A DNA stretch of 22,115 nucleotides from a virus: IMG/VR virus record IMGVR_UViG_3300044638_002082, positions 1 through 22,115 of that record. The stretch is one strand, 5' to 3'. The translations under genes and the position numbers were made by a program. Positions 14,385 through 21,568 of this stretch are shown here, one piece after another (within the stretch, counting starts at the first letter, position 1; the number at the start of each line of letters is the position of its first letter). A model generated the notes under the pieces. That model saw nothing but the letters and a program-made list of their open reading frames with translations, did no database searches and was not told the DNA's origin.

Positions 14385-15735
14385 ACAGAATCAAAGCCCT
14401 TTACTTGCTTCGGTTACCTTAGATACCTCCAATACCATGCTTGTAAAGGAGGACATTTTTAACGAGCCGTCACGGGAAAGGCTTGATTTTACAGGGGCAA
14501 AATGGGTGCGGTTCTTTACGCAAAAAGATGACTTTTTAAAGAGCCTTATAGCCATTGTTAACAATTCGCCGACGTTAAGAAGGATAATAGAAGATAAAAC
14601 AAATATGGTCGTTGGTGACGGCTTCATTCCCATGATGGGTAAAGCAAATACATTGCTTACCACGTCAATGAAGGGTGAAGTTATCACCGACGATTCTTTA
14701 AGCGAAATAGAAGATGTTATTTCACAGGTTAATTTACATGGTCAAAATCTTCAGGAGGTTTTGGCTCAACTTGCGTTTGACTATGATGCTTTTGGGAATA
14801 GCTTTTGCGAAATTGTTAAAGGTAAAGTAGGCAGCGAACCATTTACTTATATTTACCATGTTCCAGTGTACAACGTTGGCATTCGAAAAGCCGAAGCCGA
14901 TCAGCTTATAAAATCGGTTGGCATTTACGATAACTGGGAAGAGGTGCCACTTACTACCGACGGCGTATTTTACGAAAGCGAAGGATTCAGGGAAGTACCG
15001 ATTTATCCTGACTTTAAGAAATTTGAAGACGGAACGCAAAGAAGCGTTATTCATGTGAAGCAATACGCGGCAGGCTATTTTTACTTTGGTTTACCTGAGT
15101 GGATTGGCGCGAAAATGTGGGCTGAGATTGAATATCGCATTCAAAGATTTAATACAAGTAAGTTTGAAAATGGTTTCATGCCTTCTGGGGTGATGCAATT
15201 CTTCGGCTCGATTACGCCCGACCAAGCAAAGAAATTGGTTGAAGGAATTGAAAGCAAGTTCACGGGAATGGGGAATAATCATAAGTTATTTGTACAGGTT
15301 CTTAGGGACGAAAAATTAAAAGCAAATTGGATTCCCACCTCAAAGGAAAGCGAGGGCGAATTTTTAAACTTGCAAAACTTGGCAGCCTCGGCGATTGTCG
15401 TGGCTAACAGGTGGAGCAAGTCACTTGCAGGCTTCGCCACGGAGGGGCAACTTGGAAGCAATCAACAGATACGTCAGGAAATGGAATATTTGCAAAGTAC
15501 GGTGATTAAACCGCGCCAAAACTTGATGTTATCTAAAATAATAAATCCTTATTTAGCCGAAATTGGGCTTTATAACCCAGCCTTTAAAGATGTTCAATTC
15601 TCAATATCAAACACTTTACCCGTGTCATTCATGGGTGAAATAAAGGTTGAGGATAATTTGACGCAAGACGAAAAAAGGGAAATATTAGGTTATTCACCAA
15701 TCGAAACAAATGAGCCAATTAATACAACCGTCTGA
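14326..15735 (+). CDS. Phage portal protein
   Basis: This is a 469-residue protein that forms the dodecameric ring through which DNA passes and on which the terminase docks. Evidence: the helical N-terminal part with NSPTLRRIIEDKTNMVVGDG (79-98 of this start), DYDAFGNSFCEIVKG typical of portal stem/wing strands, WSKSLAGFATEGQLGSNQQI and then EMEYLQSTVIKPRQNLML near the C-terminus, all matching the general portal pattern. I chose ATG 14326 (MSQQLKKIQ, preceded by GAGAAAAAAAGCT). The longer frame from 14287 would need a TTG start inside the coding region of the previous gene. It overlaps the next gene by 26 nt. The portal is far from the terminase, which is not the usual order. Confidence 0.85.
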   Translation: MSQQLKKIQAVPNRNNRVSKQNQSPLLASVTLDTSNTMLVKEDIFNEPSRERLDFTGAKWVRFFTQKDDFLKSLIAIVNNSPTLRRIIEDKTNMVVGDGFIPMMGKANTLLTTSMKGEVITDDSLSEIEDVISQVNLHGQNLQEVLAQLAFDYDAFGNSFCEIVKGKVGSEPFTYIYHVPVYNVGIRKAEADQLIKSVGIYDNWEEVPLTTDGVFYESEGFREVPIYPDFKKFEDGTQRSVIHVKQYAAGYFYFGLPEWIGAKMWAEIEYRIQRFNTSKFENGFMPSGVMQFFGSITPDQAKKLVEGIESKFTGMGNNHKLFVQVLRDEKLKANWIPTSKESEGEFLNLQNLAASAIVVANRWSKSLAGFATEGQLGSNQQIRQEMEYLQSTVIKPRQNLMLSKIINPYLAEIGLYNPAFKDVQFSISNTLPVSFMGEIKVEDNLTQDEKREILGYSPIETNEPINTTV

Positions 15736-16249
15736 GGTTATAAGCGGCGGAGTTGCAAGACCAACGCCTGCAGACATAAGACTTGATAAAAGCCTTATAA
15801 GCCCTCACATTCAAGATGCGGAGTTTCAATGGATTGTCCCAGCTATTGGCGTATCTTTTTACGATGCCTTGGTTGCTGACAAAGGAAGTTCAACCGCATT
15901 CACGTCAACGGCTTATCAAGCGTTATGGAATGATCATTTAAAATCCTTTTGTGCTAACGCCGTGTTATACGAAGCAGCTCCGTACATGGTTATGCAACTT
16001 GGTACAAATGGGCTTTATACGCTTGATAACGAGTATGGGCAAAACGTGGGGGTTGACGGCTTGAAATTTTATCAAGACACGATGCTTCAAAGGTTAGGGG
16101 TAAAGAAGAAAAGGATTAAGGATTATTTGTGCACTTGCGCAAGTAATTTAATAGGCTTTATTCCGAGTGCCATTGGTTGCCCTGAGGCAACTTGTAATGA
16201 GGATGAAGAAATATTTGACATTTATAACACGATGGGAATAGTACTATGA
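15710..16249 (+). CDS. Head-tail connector / adaptor-type protein (DUF6712-like)
   Basis: This is a 179-residue helical protein starting MSQLIQPSEVISGG. It has an early segment with HIQDAEFQWIVPAIGVSFYD (33-52) and a helical core (LKSFCANAVLYEAAPYMV), the layout of head completion adaptors that extend the portal. I associate the pattern with a Bacteroidetes phage family annotated DUF6712. The C-terminal 40 residues contain four cysteines (141, 143, 157, 162) in a CxC ... CPEATC arrangement that may bind metal. It begins within the last 26 nt of the portal gene and ends in an ATGA overlap with the first fibre gene. Confidence 0.62.
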   Translation: MSQLIQPSEVISGGVARPTPADIRLDKSLISPHIQDAEFQWIVPAIGVSFYDALVADKGSSTAFTSTAYQALWNDHLKSFCANAVLYEAAPYMVMQLGTNGLYTLDNEYGQNVGVDGLKFYQDTMLQRLGVKKKRIKDYLCTCASNLIGFIPSAIGCPEATCNEDEEIFDIYNTMGIVL

Positions 16250-19200
16250 GTGAAGAAATAAAGCCAAAAAAGGAACGTAAGTTTTTAAAGGCATTAGGAA
16301 AAATCGGAGAGGTTTTGATTCAAGAACTTTTTTTCAAAGTAGGGAGCAATTTGATTCGAAAGATTGGAGGCAAAAAAACTTTGCCTTCAATTCTTTTTAT
16401 ATTCCTTTCCCTCACCCTTTTCGCCCAATTCCCAAACACATTGAACAAACAACGTCTTGGTTTCCAGACCACGGGCGACGGGCTTGTTTGGCGTGGTGCA
16501 TTGTCCGACACGGCTTCCATTCAACCGGTAAACAATCAAAACGCATGGGTTATTCTTGATACGGTAAATTTAAAAATGTACTCATTTGATTTTACCTCCA
16601 ACGTTTGGAACTTGGTAGGCGGTGCATTAGCCATGCCTTTCGATTCTATCACCTTTAACACTGCAAAGAATGGCACAGTAGGCGTGGGTGAAGTTGAATA
16701 CAATGATACACAAGGCTCTCTTATACAAGGATTAAAGGGAGGTAATGTTACCAATGTCATTGGTCAACAATTACACCAAAGAGTGAATAATCGCACTGGA
16801 GCAACACTTAATAAAGGTGATGTCGTTTATTTATCAGGAAGTCAGGGTAATCGAATAACAGTGGCAAAAGGTTTAGCTGTTACGGATGCTTTTTCGGCTA
16901 ATACTTTTGGTGTAGTTGCTGAAAGTATTGCGGACAATCAAAGCGGATTTATTATTACTGAAGGCTTAATAACAGGCTTAAATACTTCAGCCTTAACAGA
17001 AGATAGCGCGGTTTATTTGTCTCCAACGGTTGCAGGTGCATTGACTTCAACAAAGCCTCAAGCACCACAGCATACAGTGTATATTGGCGTGTGCGTAAAG
17101 AGTAATAACGGTTCGGGGGAATTGTTCGTTAAAATAAGAAATGGGCAGGAACTTGACGAGCTTCATGATGTTCGAATAAGTAGCCCAGTAACAGGTGCTA
17201 CTTTGTTTTATTCAGGTGGATTATGGCGCGACACAACGGCAGCCCTTTTGGTTAGTGACACGGCTTCCATGCTTTCCAATTATGCAACAAAAGCATACGC
17301 GGATACAACGGGAAGGTTATACGCAAGACAGGACTATACGACAGGCGTAACGTCTTCAACTTTGACATGGACACAAAGTGACACTTTGATTCCTGGGGGA
17401 GTTAATGTTGTTCAAGTGTATCGTAATGGACAAATATTATTGCCTTCGCAATACACAATACCAACGTCAACAAGCGTGGTAATTGCAGCTTCATCATTTA
17501 AAGTCAATGATAATTACACGGTTATTTTTCCGCGTGGTGGCGGTGCAGGAAGTGGTGGAGGATCGGGCAGTTTAACATCAATTTCTGCAGGTACAGGAAT
17601 AACAGTTAGCCCAAATCCAATAACAACGACTGGAGTAGTTTCGGCTGACCTCAGTGTTTTAATGGAATTGACAGATACATCATTATTGAACCTTACATCA
17701 AGATTCAACACAAAGCAAAATACCTTGGTATCTGGAACAAATATCAAGACGGTAAATTCAAATAGCTTATTAGGCTCAGGAAATATAAGCGTTGGAACAT
17801 TGGTTGCGGCTGATACCGTTTCGTTATCCAACAGAATAAATACAAAGTTAAATTCAACTGACACATCTTCGTTATCTAATCGAATCAATCTTAAATTAAA
17901 CGCTTTAGACACGGCTTCCCTTTCCAATAGGATAGACGCAAAAGGTACGGGTACTGTTACAAGTGTTGCCACGGGCTACGGTTTAACAGGTGGAACAATT
18001 ACAACAACGGGTACTTTGTTACTTGATTCAGCCGTTGTATTTTCGCGAATAAGGGATTCCATTGTTGACGTTGCCATTGGGAATGATACCATAAAGATTT
18101 TAAAACAGGAATACGCACCAGCCACAACAAGCGTTTTAACTTGGACAATTACGTCAAAGTTTCCGATTCAATCAAAGGCATTTATTTTGGTTTTCAGAAA
18201 TGGTCAGCTTCTTATTAATGACCAATATAATTTAACTGATACTAATAAAATTACCATTGTTTCCAATTCCTTTAAATCAGGGGCTAATTACACGGTGGTC
18301 ACGGTTTCTGGCATTGGTTCGGTTGGGACGGGGGTGTTTCCAAACCCCGTTTACCCTGAGGCAGGGATAGCGGTATCAACAGGCAGCGCGTGGGCTTCAA
18401 GCATTGCAAATAATTCAAGCAATTGGAACGTCGCATTCAATGACAAAATAAACAATGCTGAGTTCTCAGGAACAAATACAAAGACGTTGACTTTGACCCA
18501 ATATGACGGGGGAACATTTACGCCAACGTTTACCGACTTGCAAGGGGTGACAGGCGTAACGGCAGGAACAGGTTTAACAGGTGGAACGATAACAACCACG
18601 GGCACGGTGGCGGTTGATTTTACCACGGTTGCACCTTTAGCGAATCCCACGTTTACGGGCACGGTTTCGGGGATAACGAAAAGCATGGTTGGATTAGGCA
18701 ATGTGGATAATACTTCAGATGCAAATAAGCCCGTATCAACGGCAACGCAAACGGCGTTAAATGGTAAAGAAAATACTATTACAGCAGGAACGACAGGACA
18801 ATATTTTAGAGGAGATAAGACATTTCAAACCTTAGATAAAAGTGCGGTTGGCTTAGGAAATGTAGATAATACTTCGGATGCTAATAAGCCCGTATCAACA
18901 GCAACACAAACGGCGTTGAATGGTAAACAAAACACATTAACCAACCCAGTCATGGGCACGGGAACAACAAATACTTTGCCATTATTTACAGGGTCTTCAA
19001 CTTTAGGAAGTTCAGTAATTCAAGAAAGTGGAAGTAACATTGGAATAGGTAAAACTCCTTCGGCAAAATTAGATGTTAATGGAGATTTACATACAAATGG
19101 AACTTCTTATAATTTTAATAATGTAAATAACAGAAATGGATATTTATACTTTGACCATTCTGGAGTGCAAGTTTGGAAATTTGGATTATTTAATGACAAT

Positions 19201-20112
19201 AACAGTACCCTAAGTTTAGGTAATGGAGGTAATTTTAATAGAATATTTAATATAGCAAACAATGGGAACATTGGCATAAACGATACAACGCCTTCATTTG
19301 CCCTTGATATTAATGGTAGTTTTTCATCAAATGGATTATTTAGATTTGGAGGCAATACAAATTATATAGAGCATAATTTTGATAATGGTGGATTTTATAG
19401 CGAAATATATGGTACAACATCTAATAATAGGCATATAAGATTTCAAGGTTTAAATGACGCACAAACAAAATATACATCAATAAATTTATATGCAGGGTTA
19501 TCTACTATAATGTTTAAAACAGATGAATTTAACAAAATGGAATTAACTAATAATTTATTAGTTATTAATGAAGATTCTCAGGATACAGATTTTCGCGTTG
19601 AAAGTGACGGTAACGCTAACATGGTTTTCGTGGATGCGTCAGCCAACCACGTAGGCATTGGCACAAATGCGCCTGATAAAACGCTTCATGTAAACGGTGA
19701 GGTAAAAATTGCAACGGTAACTGCAACGCCTTCAAGTTTACTTGGTAAAGATGGAAACAACGTCGTTGGCACGGTTACATTAGGAAATACTTTAAATTTA
19801 ACAAGCGGGACATTAAATGTTAATAATAAAATTACAGATATAAATACATCTACATATAGTATTACATCGACCGATTATTATATTGATAATAAAAATAGTT
19901 CATCAACTACTATTATTTTACCATTAGCAGGATTAAATATATTTAGAGAATTAAAATTTAAAAATTCATCTACGGGTTCTTTAATAGCAAATGGAAATAT
20001 TATTCCTTTAAGTGGAAGCGGAACGACAACGACAATATTACCAGCAACTAATGCTAAATGGTGTACATTAGTAAGTGATGGTACTGATTGGCGAATAATG
20101 CAAGCAAACTAA
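16246..20112 (+). CDS. Tail fibre protein 1, with an internal Sec signal peptide after a 45-residue leader
   Basis: This is a 1288-residue repetitive beta protein, the likely host-binding fibre. Residues 1-45 are a basic, amphipathic leader (MSEEIKPKKERKFLKALGK). Residues 43-60 form a signal peptide (KKTLPSILFIFLSLTLFA, cleavage before Gln61). Residues 66-125 are a domain shared with the next gene. Later parts contain two RNGQ modules (about 389-428 and 645-689), three 16-residue SLSNRI repeats (524-571), three GTGLTGGTITTTGT-type units (449, 579, 776), two VGLGNVDNTSDANKPVS repeats (812 and 865) and NIGIGKTPSAKLDVNG-like fibre motifs (931, 1008, 1136). It ends in KWCTLVSDGTDWRIM, a common fibre end. 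The last third is partly very A/T-rich. Confidence 0.82.
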   Translation: MSEEIKPKKERKFLKALGKIGEVLIQELFFKVGSNLIRKIGGKKTLPSILFIFLSLTLFAQFPNTLNKQRLGFQTTGDGLVWRGALSDTASIQPVNNQNAWVILDTVNLKMYSFDFTSNVWNLVGGALAMPFDSITFNTAKNGTVGVGEVEYNDTQGSLIQGLKGGNVTNVIGQQLHQRVNNRTGATLNKGDVVYLSGSQGNRITVAKGLAVTDAFSANTFGVVAESIADNQSGFIITEGLITGLNTSALTEDSAVYLSPTVAGALTSTKPQAPQHTVYIGVCVKSNNGSGELFVKIRNGQELDELHDVRISSPVTGATLFYSGGLWRDTTAALLVSDTASMLSNYATKAYADTTGRLYARQDYTTGVTSSTLTWTQSDTLIPGGVNVVQVYRNGQILLPSQYTIPTSTSVVIAASSFKVNDNYTVIFPRGGGAGSGGGSGSLTSISAGTGITVSPNPITTTGVVSADLSVLMELTDTSLLNLTSRFNTKQNTLVSGTNIKTVNSNSLLGSGNISVGTLVAADTVSLSNRINTKLNSTDTSSLSNRINLKLNALDTASLSNRIDAKGTGTVTSVATGYGLTGGTITTTGTLLLDSAVVFSRIRDSIVDVAIGNDTIKILKQEYAPATTSVLTWTITSKFPIQSKAFILVFRNGQLLINDQYNLTDTNKITIVSNSFKSGANYTVVTVSGIGSVGTGVFPNPVYPEAGIAVSTGSAWASSIANNSSNWNVAFNDKINNAEFSGTNTKTLTLTQYDGGTFTPTFTDLQGVTGVTAGTGLTGGTITTTGTVAVDFTTVAPLANPTFTGTVSGITKSMVGLGNVDNTSDANKPVSTATQTALNGKENTITAGTTGQYFRGDKTFQTLDKSAVGLGNVDNTSDANKPVSTATQTALNGKQNTLTNPVMGTGTTNTLPLFTGSSTLGSSVIQESGSNIGIGKTPSAKLDVNGDLHTNGTSYNFNNVNNRNGYLYFDHSGVQVWKFGLFNDNNSTLSLGNGGNFNRIFNIANNGNIGINDTTPSFALDINGSFSSNGLFRFGGNTNYIEHNFDNGGFYSEIYGTTSNNRHIRFQGLNDAQTKYTSINLYAGLSTIMFKTDEFNKMELTNNLLVINEDSQDTDFRVESDGNANMVFVDASANHVGIGTNAPDKTLHVNGEVKIATVTATPSSLLGKDGNNVVGTVTLGNTLNLTSGTLNVNNKITDINTSTYSITSTDYYIDNKNSSSTTIILPLAGLNIFRELKFKNSSTGSLIANGNIIPLSGSGTTTTILPATNAKWCTLVSDGTDWRIMQAN
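17590..18627 (+). repeat. Three dispersed fibre units of the GTGLTGGTITTTGT type
   Basis: The units are at residues 449-466 (GTGITVSPNPITTTGVV), 577-590 (GYGLTGGTITTTGT) and 774-787 (GTGLTGGTITTTGT), about 17590-17643, 17974-18015 and 18565-18606. Each is preceded by a T/S-V-T/A stretch and followed by a strand. They are a known building block of phage fibres and mark domain borders in this protein. Confidence 0.75.
17815..17958 (+). repeat. Three tandem imperfect 48-nt repeats in fibre 1
   Basis: Units begin at 17815, 17863 and 17911, each encoding 16 residues built on T-x-SLSNRI. The amino acids are more conserved than the bases, so this is an older coding repeat, probably a repeated structural turn of the fibre shaft. 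Copy number may vary between related phages by recombination. Confidence 0.8.
18679..18939 (+). repeat. Two 159-nt-period repeats of the VGLGNVDNTSDANKPVS fibre motif
   Basis: Copies lie at 18679-18780 and 18838-18939, each coding for a segment that contains VGLGNVDNTSDANKPVS and then TATQTALNGK. This motif recurs in many unrelated phage tail fibres. The bases differ at several wobble positions, so the copies are not recent. The spacer holds TTGQYFRGDKTFQ, another common fibre motif. Confidence 0.85.
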
Positions 20113-20124
20113 AAAAACATAAAC

Positions 20125-21567
20125 ATGAAACAACTCCTTTTCCTCCTCCTTTTCCCTTGCCTTGCCCTTGCACAATATCAAGGCAATGGAAACCAAAAGA
20201 TAACATTGGGCGAACAAACGACTGCCGATGGGTTGATTTGGCGAGGTGTGGCTGCTGATACAACATTGACGGCAAAGAGCGACACAGCGGCTTATTTTGT
20301 GCTTGATACGGCTAATTTAAATTTGTATACCTACAAGGCTTCTGCAACTGGGCGAAAGTGGCGGCAACTTGGAGCGGATACTGCGGCTATTGCCTATGTT
20401 AATACTTATGGAACGCAAACGGTAAACGGGGCAAAGACATTTACAAGCGCACTCACGGCAACAAGGTTTAATCTTAATCCAACGGCAAACACGGCAACGG
20501 GAAATGGTATGTTTTTACCAGCAGCAAATACACTTGGATTTTCAACTAATGGATTAAACAGAGTTACAATAAATTCAAATGGCAGTTTTGGCATTGGAAT
20601 AACTCCTGGAACTTTTGAAGGGTTAACTTTTCCTGACCCATTTTTTGATGTTGCTGGAAATATGCAATTAAAAGGTACAGCAGCAAATGGATTTTCTAAT
20701 TTATCAATGGGAGGATTAACACACAGAAAAGCAGGTATATTTACTTCAATAGATGGTGAATCTCCTTATTTAAGTTTTTACGTTGCATCAAGTTATAATA
20801 ATTCAAATGTATCATTATTAATGTATGCAGATTCTTTGCAACGTTTAGGTATTGGAACTACAAGTCCAAGTTCACGTTTAGTTGTTAAAGGTGTTGATGG
20901 TACAAGTTCTTATTCATCATTAAATGTTACTAACTCATCAAATGCTTCATTACTATTTGTTAGAAATGATGGAAATATTGGCATTGGAACTACGAGTCCA
21001 GCTAATACATTAAGTATTTATGGAACCAATCCTTCAACAGTTTATCAAACAAGTGGAACAGGTACAGGCATTAATAACGGATTTTACGTGGGTCATACAG
21101 CTAATGTAAGTTATTTGTATAATTATAATAATTTTCCAATTGTTTTGGCAACAAACAATTCGACAAGAATGACTATTGCAAGCGGAGGTGCAGTTACTAT
21201 TAATGATTTAGCTGGCACAGCAAGTAGGGCAGTAAATGCAGCGGCTGATGGCACATTAAGTGCTGCATCATCTATTTTAATTAAAGAAAATGTTGAAAAT
21301 ATAAATTATGGTCTATCAGATGTTTTAAAATTAAATCCTGTTATTTTTAATTATATTGATAGAAATAAATGGGGTGAAGGTAAGGATTTGGGTTTTGTGG
21401 CGGAAGATGTTATGAATGTTATTCCAGAAGCAACAGGAGTAATGAATAATTCAGATATATATTTTGATTTACAAAAATTAATCCCAGTTCTAACCAAAGC
21501 CATCCAGGAGCAACAAGCCCTTATAAAAGCCCTTGAACAAAGAATTATTAACCTTGAAAATAAATAA
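20125..21567 (+). CDS. Tail fibre protein 2 with signal peptide and C-terminal S74 intramolecular chaperone domain
   Basis: This is a 480-residue protein. Residues 1-16 are a clean Sec signal peptide (MKQLLFLLLFPCLALA, cleavage before Gln17). Residues 24-83 match the N-terminal domain of fibre 1 (GEQTTADGLIWRG against GFQTTGDGLVWRG). The middle has fibre motifs RLGIGTTSPSSRLVV and NIGIGTTSPANTLSI. From about residue 380 there is a peptidase S74 domain: SSILIKENVENINYG, LNPVIFNYID, KDLGFVAEDVMNVIPEA, then a coiled coil IQEQQALIKALEQRIINLE. S74 domains trimerise fibres and then cut themselves off. Ser382 and Lys387 keep the five-residue spacing of the catalytic dyad, but the usual Asp and Arg between them are replaced. 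Export of such a protein is odd for a virion part. Confidence 0.87.
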   Translation: MKQLLFLLLFPCLALAQYQGNGNQKITLGEQTTADGLIWRGVAADTTLTAKSDTAAYFVLDTANLNLYTYKASATGRKWRQLGADTAAIAYVNTYGTQTVNGAKTFTSALTATRFNLNPTANTATGNGMFLPAANTLGFSTNGLNRVTINSNGSFGIGITPGTFEGLTFPDPFFDVAGNMQLKGTAANGFSNLSMGGLTHRKAGIFTSIDGESPYLSFYVASSYNNSNVSLLMYADSLQRLGIGTTSPSSRLVVKGVDGTSSYSSLNVTNSSNASLLFVRNDGNIGIGTTSPANTLSIYGTNPSTVYQTSGTGTGINNGFYVGHTANVSYLYNYNNFPIVLATNNSTRMTIASGGAVTINDLAGTASRAVNAAADGTLSAASSILIKENVENINYGLSDVLKLNPVIFNYIDRNKWGEGKDLGFVAEDVMNVIPEATGVMNNSDIYFDLQKLIPVLTKAIQEQQALIKALEQRIINLENK

Positions 21568-21568
21568 A

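Noticed and set aside
17815-18939. CRISPR-like repeated sequence in fibre 1
   Set aside because: Repeats are in frame, encode conserved fibre motifs, have no regular unique spacers, and no cas genes are present.
19970-20112. Diversity-generating retroelement variable region at the fibre end
   Set aside because: No reverse transcriptase, no template repeat and no adenine-biased copy seen; the ending SDGTDWRIM is a common fibre end, not a C-type lectin target.
16246-20112. Fibre 1 as a host adhesin rather than a phage fibre
   Set aside because: The repeats VGLGNVDNTSDANKPVS and NIGIGKTPS are typical of phage fibres and the gene is coupled to the head connector; no T9SS sorting domain is visible.
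20113-20124. Terminator between the two fibre genes
   Set aside because: Only 12 A-rich bases with no inverted repeat; read-through is more likely.
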